NCBI GenBank assembly: GCA_028583405.1
Contig: CM053246.1
Span: 26,074,412-26,138,411 of the forward strand
DNA: 64,000 bases
Direction of reading: 5' to 3'
Origin: Pogonophryne albipinna
Taxonomy: Eukaryota > Chordata > Actinopteri > Perciformes > Artedidraconidae
Positions 40,560 through 51,122 of this stretch are shown piece by piece. Under the pieces are notes generated by a model. It ran no database searches. It was given only the letters and a program-made list of their open reading frames with translations, and had not been told where the DNA came from. The translations under genes and the position numbers were made by a program. Each line of letters opens with the position of its first letter. Position 1 is the first letter of the stretch.

Positions 40560-43500
40560 CTCACGTTACATGAGAGGGAACGAGCAGACTGAAATTAAGT
40601 TTCTGCTACATTTAATGATAAACGTCTCATTTTGTATATGTTCACATTTTGTATTAAGGCCTTTTGTTACTCTTGATTAAGTGCCATTGTCATTCTCAAT
40701 GTTTCTCCCAATGGAATAATCCAAGTGGAATACAAATATGAACTGATTAGGAAACTGCGGCCTCCATACAACATAATCAGCTTTAATCTTAGTATAAACC
40801 AAATCTCAAACTTGTCCAGCTTTTAAATCACAGCAGAAGACAGTGTTCAATTTAAATGAGAACTTTCTCATATTATTTATACCTACTAACTGAATGCTTA
40901 AATGCAGGTTTCAGCCAACACTGGCACACACCAGGAGCTCCGTTCCATTGATTTCACAAAATCACAGCTGTGGCTCGTTGGGCTTTGATGTCTCATTAAG
41001 GCAACTGCGAGAGAAAACAGGTTGAATAGTGAGGGAGAGAAAGGAGAGAAAAATAACATTTAGCCTTAACACTGAGAAAAAAAGTTCAACACTGCACAGA
41101 CCCTGGGAGCCCTCCGGTGCCTGACTTTCCGTAGGACCACCTAAAAAGCAGCAATACAAACCCAGAAAGCTCTGAGAAAACTCAGGGGTTTTCTTTAATG
41201 GACAACGCCCTTGCCATGTGCTCATCAGGTTCAGCTTCTCTCGGAACAGGGAACGTTCACATTGTTTTGATGTGGCCTAGCCTGGGCTGTACATAGGTAT
41301 GCACACATGATTTAATTATGGTCAATCAGAGCCATGCAGGGGATTGACTCTGCCTGGGTCAATTGCCTCTCTCATTTACATAGCTCAGCATAAGGTGTGA
41401 ATATAAAGCCTTAAGTAATGCCACTGATCCTTCATGTGACTTTAACAAGATACCGCTAACATCATCTCATCCCTGCATTTCTTTTCTTAGCAGAATAGGG
41501 CTGTGTTTACACTGTGCAGATGGCTAATCTAACGCGGCTCCGCACTCTCACCAAGCCAGGTCCAAGACTAACATTTTTTAAATGAGCAGCACAAATTACT
41601 ATAAAAATAGAGGGCCGCTTTAAAATAAACCCAGCTGATTTTGCATTTACTGAAATATTAGTTCATCTGAGCCTCCTACCACATTTTTCTGACCACAATC
41701 TCTCTCTCTCTCTCACTTCTTCACATTTTCAGTGAAAACTCAAATGTAAACAACTGACTAAAGGCTGTGTTTTTTTATGGTGAATGGCTGAGGTAATGTT
41801 TCCCTTTTTCGAAAGATCAAAAGGCACCGCAAGTGCACAGCCTGTTGGATAATGTGCACAACCTACAAGCATCCTGCCATATACTCAATGTACTGTATTA
41901 ACAATTTGTAACGCCTTAATCATTAGATTTAACATTTGATTTATTTTGCTATGAGTGGAATAAATCTGTCTTTGCTTGTGAAGGCCTTTTTACTGGCTGT
42001 CTGGAGTTTGCCATCAACTATAAAAAATACTTATTAAAATGATCCTCTCTTGTTCTCTTTCTTCACAACTGGAGCACCAACTAACCACTGACAACAATTC
42101 AAAGACAGAAATCCACGGAAGGTGTAGTGGAACTGCTCACAATGTTTGATTGACAGCTGGTTACATTGCAAAACAGGACATTTAACAATATATATGAATA
42201 AGTGAAAACTGTTATTTACACATGCATATAAGATGCTTTAATCACACGTGGCACATTCATGTAGACCAGTGATAAAACACTTTTCACTTTCAGGAAATAC
42301 CTCAAGCTTAAATAAACTGAACAGAGGTGACACAATTCTATACAATAGCAAATCCAAATGCATTAAAGTTAAGCTGAGAAAGGGCTGATTTAAATGTCTT
42401 CTTTTTCAGATGCTAAAAATATACAGTGGCACAGAGTCTGGAAAGTTGTTTTGGGGTGCAGAAAAGCTGAAAAATACAATAAATTGAATTCATACTTTCC
42501 ATTTTTGCCCTGCTGCCATGGATAAGAAAACCAGGAACCCAGACTATGACTAAAGTGGAAGGGTATCGTATAACCGCCGTCTGCTTTACAAATGAAGCTT
42601 TGTGTGTTTGCATGTTGCTCAGCTACAGAACAGCAGGGCAAGCGAGTCCTGTGCAAGAAGGTTTGGAATATGGTAATATTTTTGCTCAAAGAAAAAGAAA
42701 CATTTTGCAAAGTGCAGACCCCCTTTCCTTGGTGGAAAATGTGTAGCAAGTGCAATAATCATGTTCTAAAAATAAATGTATGTCAAATTATTGCTGTCGG
42801 ACATCTTCTGGTTTTTTGATAAATGAAAGCGGTGGCGCCGAAGGAAATGGTGGAGGGAAGTGGGCTTTACTTCACCATTTTTTGTAAAGTAACCTCGCTG
42901 TTACTCCAACACAAATGCATTTTTGGTGTGGATATCTTGGTTCTGTATTTCTGTTAGAATGTTTTAATGACGTAAAAACCAGAATGAGCCAATGAGCAGC
43001 CCTCGGATGTTTTGTTGATAAGATCTGAAAATCACTTCAAAGTTTATGCTGGAATATCTGTGTAAAATGTGTTAATCTAAACCTATAGTCATAACATAAT
43101 GAACATCATAATAAAAAAAGATGATTCGGCTAAAGTCAGAGAGCTGGACTGAGAACAAAGAAATAAAACAAATGGCGTCTATTTTAAATTGTTAACTACA
43201 CAAATATTACCATCAGTTTCAAGTTGAGTAGAAAAAATGATTTAATGACGCTCATTTTGTTTAAACGCTAACTCACTTTATATTTGACATGCACAAAATG
43301 TTACCGTAAAATGTGTGTCCACTAAGAAAAATAACCTCTTCTTGTATAAGGAGTACTCATTAGCGTTTCCACCCAAGGACGTAGGTAATCCATATCTTAA
43401 CACCTGGATATTGGTTGGGCTCGCTGTGTGTATGTCCCTCTCTCCTTGGTCTTTCACTCTCTATCTGACCATCTCACCCTTTACTGACTGTCTCACTCTA

Positions 43501-46500
43501 TCTATTCTGGTCTGTCTCTGTTTCTAAAGTAAGTGCCAGCTGTATGGATGCAGACTCTGCTATGGTAACAGCCGGAATAAAGCCCAGTGTTAAAATCATT
43601 ATGGCGCCATGCTGATGAGGCTCTCAGTGTTACTTCCACTCGGGAGGCATTCCAGGTGTACCACCACTCCCTTGGAAAGGTTTAATTATAGCTGCATCCC
43701 AATCTTTAATTACATTTCCTGTTATGTTGTATTTCCCAGAACCTCCTTGATTCCGTCTTTGTTGAGTATTCATCATGTGTCGCTGGTGAGTGGAGATGTT
43801 CTTCACCAATGCCAGGCTTTTACTATAGAAGATGATAGGAGTCACATTTTGAGTTGATATTCTTGAGGGATTGGCCTAGTGTTGATTTAAATGTAGTGCA
43901 AATGGCCGTCTCTTTTCACCACTACTATGCAAATATAAGGAGTTGGTTCACCGAGATCAACCGTTGGTGTCAGAAGAAGTGGTTAAAACTAAATGACTTA
44001 ATTAAAATGTAGTTCAATTTAAATATTCCCAATAGATATGTTAAAGAAAGGAAGAAAAAGCCTCACTGTGTTGCCATCTAGCATTTGGTATACTGGCACA
44101 TTTTAATTGGATAGTTTTTTTCGTTAAAATATCAGACATTTTAAAAGTATGATTATCACATGTAAACAATAATCACTAACATGCCATCTCCAAACCCCAT
44201 TTATTAATTTATGGTGTTAAGAATGAAGTAACCTTTACTTAACTGCCTGTCAATGGCAAAAGTAACTAAATTAGAAATAAAAATGATTCAAATAAATAAA
44301 AACATCAAGTAAATAAGCACATGTTGAAGCATGTGTCCAAAGGAAGCTCAAACAGATTGCTTCAGCTGAAAGTACGCTTAGACTTTAAGCTGGGCAGCTT
44401 CTGGTGGCGCCCGTCTACACTTATCTAGTTCAGTTGCACCTTGTGACCCTTTCCGACCCCCAAGGCAAAACACAACCCTGCCCCGCATAAGGGTGGGGGG
44501 CATTACATCAGCCTAGCTTAGGGCCACGGTAAGTGTGGATGTGTACGCTGAGTCAGGCTGACATCATGCCGGACTTTCATCCATCCGCCTGGTAGCAATG
44601 GTGCTGCTCTCCTCCCATCGACCCCCACATTCCTGTCCCCGTTTCCCACCTGATTGCTTTCTTCTTGGACTTGGAGGCTTCCATCTGTCAGCAATCATCT
44701 GCCCTTCAAACCCTGGACTGGGCCATTGTTCACCAATTGGCCCCACCTGCCAGTAATCTTCCCCATAAGGCAGCCGCGCTGGTTCCGAATCAGGTCCGCT
44801 ATTTGTTTCCCCTTCGATGCTAATCACCTGTTTGTTGTGAAAATCGTACAGTACATGTCGGGAGACACTGTGCCGCTTTGTTTTGGGGGGAAGATTAAAC
44901 AGCGTAATGATCTGGGCCATGATGGAGACTCTTTGAGCTGAACGACTCCAACGTGACCAACTGATCACAAAGATTGTTTCTAAATGACTTTTGGGGAACA
45001 CAGTATAACCTGAGGTTGTGTTCTATTTTAAATAACATTGTTAGATACCACTCACATGAAAAACATTGAATTCAAATCATGAAATGTGGGTAAATTATAC
45101 ACTACTTTTGTGTAAATAAAGTGACATTTTTAAATCCACATGTTTTATAATGTAACAAGCATCCTCTTTTTGTAATTAGAAGATCCAGCCACTTCCACAT
45201 AATGATCAATTTCCACTCTGTAACTCTGTTTAGTTTATCTCAATCTTAGAGAAAAACAGGCTATATGAAACTAAATTAAATAATGTAATTTTCTTCTCTT
45301 TTGAAGGCGAGAACTAAATGAAGGCAATACAGGGGAAACACCATAAAGCTATTGAATTTATAACCAAAACCATTGCCATTTCCCACAGTTATTCCACACT
45401 GGGAATCTATTTTGAGCAGTCAAATTACTGCAGTGTGTTTCATACAGTGCAAATGAATGCTGCACGCAAAGAAACACTTCTCTTTATACACCAAAACCCA
45501 CAGGTATTGGGCCTGGATATCCCACTTGGCGCAGGAAGAACCAGCAGAACCATGCTCTAAGGGTAACGTCATTAAATGAGCAACAAGCCAAGGTGAGATT
45601 ATGGCTGTCTATATTTAATGGAAGAAACAGGGTTCAGTACAGTTCTGGATTCAAGTCGTTTAAAATGGGTGGTATGAGCTTTATGATGGATGGATGGATG
45701 GATGGATGGATTCAACTGTATTTTAGTACATACATGGGAAAGGAAGGTGGGTATAGGGAATAGGCCTTCCATAGAGAAATTCATACAATTAATTGTTCTA
45801 ATTTATATATCTATGATAGAGATGAAAATACATTTTGACTGTAATCTTGACCAAAGTCAAATATACTTTTCCTTTTTTAGGAGTAAATATACTTATTTTA
45901 CAACTGCATTAGGAAACACTACAAATACATTATGTAATTATTACTAACACGTAGTTCTCCTTACATGCATCTGTTTTTCTTTTCCCTCACTGGCATCACT
46001 CATTTCACATACGCTCTTGCATGACATTGTTCTGCACACAAACCTTGAAGTAGTGCCCATATCTGAAGGTTTTGACTTTCCCACATTGTATTATAAAAAA
46101 CCTACTAATTTCTTTGCTTTTGGTGAACATGGCCAGCATGATGCCAAACAAGTAAAGCCCCAAATAATGAGGAAAGTGTATTCGTAAAACTTTCTAAGCA
46201 TCTGGGAGTGGTTGTGTAGGACGAGGCATCATCAAGGCGTCTTTGGCATGGTTCATCTATGTTGGAAACACATTCTTTCCAAAATCCAAAACAAAAACAA
46301 AACAAGTGCTCCGGCAGTACTACAGGCTCGCTGGGAAACACCACCATAAACAGTACGTACATGTGCTTCAGAACAACAAGCAGTTTGTTGTTTAAAGCAC
46401 ACCAAGAAATGTCTCCGGGTTTTACAGGTACAATGGAAAAGTGGCAAATGCCAGAATGGGGGGAACCTTTTTTTTGTTTTTTATTAACCTTGATCACATT

Positions 46501-49500
46501 CAAATGTTCGAGTAAATTCATCTTAACAGCTTAAAGTGTGCTTGCATCTTTCACTACTGGAAAACCTAAGTAGGCTTAAAGTGTCCCTAATGAAATGGTG
46601 TCTGTTTAAAAAATGTCTGGTAAAATCCTCCCCAGGAGGAATGAAATGGTTTGCATACTATGAAACTTGATTATTCCAGAGATTTAGTTGCCATTTGTGA
46701 AATCAGGGGATGTATTTTGAGTCTCCTTTAGATATCCTGTGATTAATTTAGAGCAATTCATAATATCAGTGGTAGCACACTATCTAGATCACACAATAGC
46801 CTTATTTATCCTGGCAAGTCCATACCAGCAGTCTGTGAAAGACGCTCTAGAGGTGTGGAAATGAAGCACGCACATGTGGATGTGAGTGTGTATCGTTAGC
46901 AACTGAGTAAATGTACTGAAGCAGTTAACAGTGCCTTGCACAAGGGCAACTCAGTAAAAGCTTGACTGAGTGGAATCACATCCTGTTCCTACTGTATATA
47001 TCCGCTACTCTGATTTTCCTAGTTGCTCAATGGATCTGACACATGACCTTAAAACAAACTGTCCTTTCTCTCTACAATATAATGAATTATATGAGCACAA
47101 AAGTCAAGGGATTTTTCTGCTTGTGTTTTCCTGTGTGTCCCTAGAACACACATTTTTTATGTTTTATGTTAAATGAAAAATCTGATTGTTTGGATGTAGA
47201 CGATAGTTAGTTCCTAACTCAGTTGGTAGATGCCTGATGCTATCATAACTTGATAAAGTACATATGTAGTTTTGTATTTTTTCAGGCACATATTTATCAG
47301 AAGATATTGCTGCTCCAAAATAATTTTCATATCGATTCTGGGAACTTTATTATTTAAATCTACAAGTGTGGTTTCTAATATATAGTGTATCTCACTGACA
47401 ACATTAAGTAAAGCACTGCATTTAATATATGCTGTTATCATTATTTGTATCTAAATGGTGGCTATTTAATTAAAAGAACATCTTAATCCCATTTACAAAA
47501 TGCAATTATTCAGGGATTGGAACAACTAACCACTGCTGATTTATTAAAGAAATAAACAAATTGGCTTCAACAAATCAAATGAAATGGGTACTGTGTGCGT
47601 CATCACGAGACATGGGCTAATTCTCGGTCAACACATCCCTTTAAGTAAGATATTGGTGAAGAAAGCTACATAACAAAAGGCCCCACGAGTCTCAAGGAAG
47701 TGGAGCAAGCAGATAACAACCACATGTACAGTATGAAAGCTTTGTCCTCAACTCCAGTCTGTTCACACCCAGGACCTTCTGACTTGCTCTGAACGGACGG
47801 ATAATGACTGTGAGGGTGGATCAACTTATTCATTGCCTTTATCGTGACCTGCCATGTTTCAATCTTAAAGATACAATTGTCAAAGAGCAAGAGAAGCCAA
47901 ACCCCTGTTACACTGGGTCTGTTTATCACTTGAGTGGAAAAAAAAACACAATAGCCAGAGGTATTACAATTCTCTCACAAGAATATGAGCCGACTCATAA
48001 TGTAAATGTATCTCATTATTTTTATTTTGGCCAGTAAATACATTTGTGATATTATCTTAACTTTTTACTTTAGTTCAGCCTCAGAACATTTTATAGAAGC
48101 TTTATTCGTTTTAAGAGCATTTTTGCCACACAGCCTCCTCCAGTCTCACAACAATCTGCTTTTTCCATGTGTTTTGCTCAAATTTCCGACACACTTTATG
48201 GTTACCCTTAATGACCTGATTATTTGTCTTCCCATATCAAGAACAGATTTCCACCCAACAAATCATTTCCCTAGGAAGCCAACGGGTGATTCCATTAAGG
48301 CTGCTTTAATTCTCAGATAGGGTATTAAGAAAGAAAGTGCTGGTATTCATTAAAAAACACTACAGACTTCACACCAAGGGGAATGTGCTTTGATAGCTAC
48401 TTATCACAAGGAACTTATCACTCATGCCCAATCTTTATTTGGTTAAAATATCTCACGCTTAACAAACCCTGAAAGTGGCCGTATTTCTACAAAATGTACA
48501 GTAAAGAGATAATTCAGCTCACATACACACTGACACATTTCACCACACAGGCAGCAACAGAATACAACAATTTCCGTGTGCTGCAACCAGTAAACCAATA
48601 AAGAAGCATGCATTTCTGAAGTCCTCCATAAAAGACATCAATTAAAAGCATGAATCATTATTTCCTCAATGCCACTGTTGCCCATTAAAGACAAGGATGG
48701 AGACAAAGAGGCCTCCGCGGCTGGCAGGAAGCAAACTGATAAACCAACCTGGCAACTGAGGAGCTGAAAGCCACCAGGCTCGACTGCCCATAGCACCTCC
48801 AGTCCACTCCTGCGGAAAGATCTATCAAGGCCTGCCAAGTTCGATAGCCATTACGTCTGTATTATTCACAGCTGACAACGAAATATAGGAAATCCTACTG
48901 ACTGCACCATGGGCATTGAGACTCGTGTTACAGAGCTGAATGGGGGGTATTCTATGTGGTACACACAAGCTTGTTTGATTGTTCTACACAGTGTTATGAC
49001 AGAACATCTTTATGTGGACCTGTAGATCATCACACAAAGGTCAGTCAGTTTGCTCAAACACTGTATACCTAGCATTTTCTGGTAAGTATGAGAGGAAAAC
49101 AATCAGTTCAGGGCAATTTGATATCCATGCAAATGTATATTCCTCGCATTCAAATCATGGGCAATCTCTGGATGGACTGAATTACAACAACTGTCCAAAG
49201 AGTAAACGCAGTTAAACATAAACCATTTGCAGGGGGAAAACGGAATCCCCTGTTAAATTAACTAAATTGCTGACTCCATAATAAACAAATGGCAAGTAAG
49301 GGCCAAACATTGCACGAAGGTGCTTGGAAATAAAACAACCTGCAGTATGTGCCTTTTTTTTTGTTCACTGAAGTAAGTGCCATTGGAAGATGTAAACACA
49401 GAGCAGTGGAAGCTTCTCAAATGCCACCAGAGCTGCAGCTACACTCTCCAATTCTAATTATTTATATGAGTTGCAAGGAGGACTTGTTTTCAGGCACCAG

Positions 49501-50153
49501 AAGTGGAAATTCCAACAAGGAGGCACCCCTGCTTGGTGTACATAATGAGCAAAGGGCAGTTGTTGTATATTTTGAGGGGCTGCTGGAAACGTGTGGTGAG
49601 TTGAGGGAATCCCCTGGTTCTTTCAGAATCAGAATACTTCCTAAGATCCTATTTCAATGATGGACTTACTAAAGACATACAGTATCCAGGCCTACTATTA
49701 GTAATCAAATCTTTCCAAACTGCATGCCTGAATAAGAACAATGAAGGCCCTCCTGTAGGCCACCGAACCCCCAAAGACCTGCACAGATTTGTAATAGTTA
49801 GATATTGAATAATGAGTTGAAGACTGCAATGCAGAACCAAAATAAAGGACCTTTTCAGGCCCAGATACAGCAAATTAAAAAAAAACTTCTCACCTTGGGA
49901 TTGAATCCTACATCTTACCACAGCAGGAATCTGATATCTAGTCCTCACATAGACATGTCATCACCTGTTAGTATCCATTTCTCAAGTGCATATTTGGTAT
50001 AATTTAGCTTCCTAGTCATTCTTCTGCCACAGGAGTTGGGTAATATTTTCTCATGATAAAGGGCTGAAAGTTAGAGAGTGCAAGTAATTCAAGTAAAGCC
50101 TGGGTGTGATTATGAATGAGCCTTAAAATATAACTGTTACCTGAGATCAATAA
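40560..50153. other. Non-coding stretch
   Basis: About 9.6 kb without a supportable exon or transposon. It contains a (TC)n run at about 41700-41717 and a tetranucleotide array at 45685-45710. Blocks at about 44560-44950 and 48595-48850 have a balanced, non-repetitive composition resembling conserved non-coding elements. A 145-codon minus-strand frame over the first block has no recognisable domain. Confidence 0.45.
45685..45710. repeat. (GATG)n tetranucleotide microsatellite
   Basis: About six and a half uninterrupted copies of GATG. Confidence 0.92.
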
Positions 50154-50158
50154 AATAC

Positions 50159-50552
50159 TGTGATGCCCCTGTGGGTTCATCAGTAGAGAGGAGGTGGCTG
50201 TGCTGTGGTGATTGGTGATTGCAGTAACTCAGGGCACCTGGGTCTGGTGTCCTGCAGCTATTTAACGCCTCTCTGCTCCTCTCTGTTCTCTCTCTGCTTC
50301 TCCCTGCAGGCACACCGGTTTTGTTGAGTATGATAGGAGTTTATTCAGTTGCTTTACTTTGTGCACTTCAACACTCTCACACACATACATGTCCATACAA
50401 TCCTCACCCTGCATTTACATTACTGATACCACTGACTTCCACACCTCATACTTTACTGGTTTTGACTTGTTTGTCTTAAATAAACACCATTACCTACCCG
50501 TTGATATGTTGTGTCTCCTTTTTGTTGTGGCCTTTTGAGCCAGGTCGCAACA
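50159..50552 (+). repeat. 5' LTR (394 bp)
   Basis: TG...CA ends, a TATA-like TATTTAAC near 50259 and a polyadenylation-type AATAAA near 50479. By eye it is identical to the 3' LTR. Confidence 0.95.
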
Positions 50553-50554
50553 AA

Positions 50555-50567
50555 TGGGGGCTCGTCC
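50555..50567 (+). promoter_or_regulatory. tRNA-Pro-like primer-binding site
   Basis: TGGGGGCTCGTCC, two bases after the 5' LTR, matches the 3' end complement of tRNA-Pro over 13 bases, then diverges (AACGGG). It would prime minus-strand cDNA synthesis. The assignment follows the well-known Pro-type primer site. Confidence 0.75.
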
Positions 50568-51122
50568 AACGGGTTATTTGTTTAAAAAGTTTGTGTAGTG
50601 CTCAGAGCACATGGTGTCATTGAGCAGCTGATTCATTGTTGTGGTCCAGCTGTGTGCTGGCTTGTCGCTGCTATTTGGGGGACACATCATGTCTTTTGGG
50701 TTTTAGGAGGCTGTAGTGTTTGACATGTCGTCAGGTTTTGTGTGCCAATCAGAAGGTAAGATGTTGCTGTTTGTTACGCTTTTGTAAAAGAGATTTTCCC
50801 CGCTAGGCTTAAGTGGCGTTTCCCCTTGGGTTGCGTCTGTTTTTTTTTTTTTTTTCATAGTGTTGTGGCGACGTGGTTAGTGTCAGCTGTTTTCGGACAG
50901 CTGTCTCGGGGGCACGTCCGCGTGAGTTCTTGGTGTTACATGCGTGCAGGTTGCTCCATAACTCCGCCGGGTTCCAGTGCGTAATTACCCACCGCAAGCC
51001 ACATGAAGACTAGGTGAGATTAGGAAGATTTTGTTTAGGCAGTTAGGGGGAAATTCTCTGTTGGGTTAATCTTATGCCCATGCGTGTTGGCAGGTTAATA
51101 CTTTGCTTTCTGATTGGTTATT
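50568..51122 (+). other. LTR element leader
   Basis: About 555 bases between primer site and the Gag ATG, with a run of 16 T at 50840-50855. It probably holds the packaging signal by analogy. No coding sequence is recognised. Confidence 0.55.

Noticed and set aside
39670..40680. Two similar open frames of 142 and 181 codons starting MSHLHVTLLLPP
   Set aside because: They lie in the duplicated Ngaro A-B units and recur because the DNA is repeated, not because of a gene family.
49880..49940. GGATTCAATCCC on the minus strand as a tRNA-like B box
   Set aside because: No supporting A box or SINE body was recognised.
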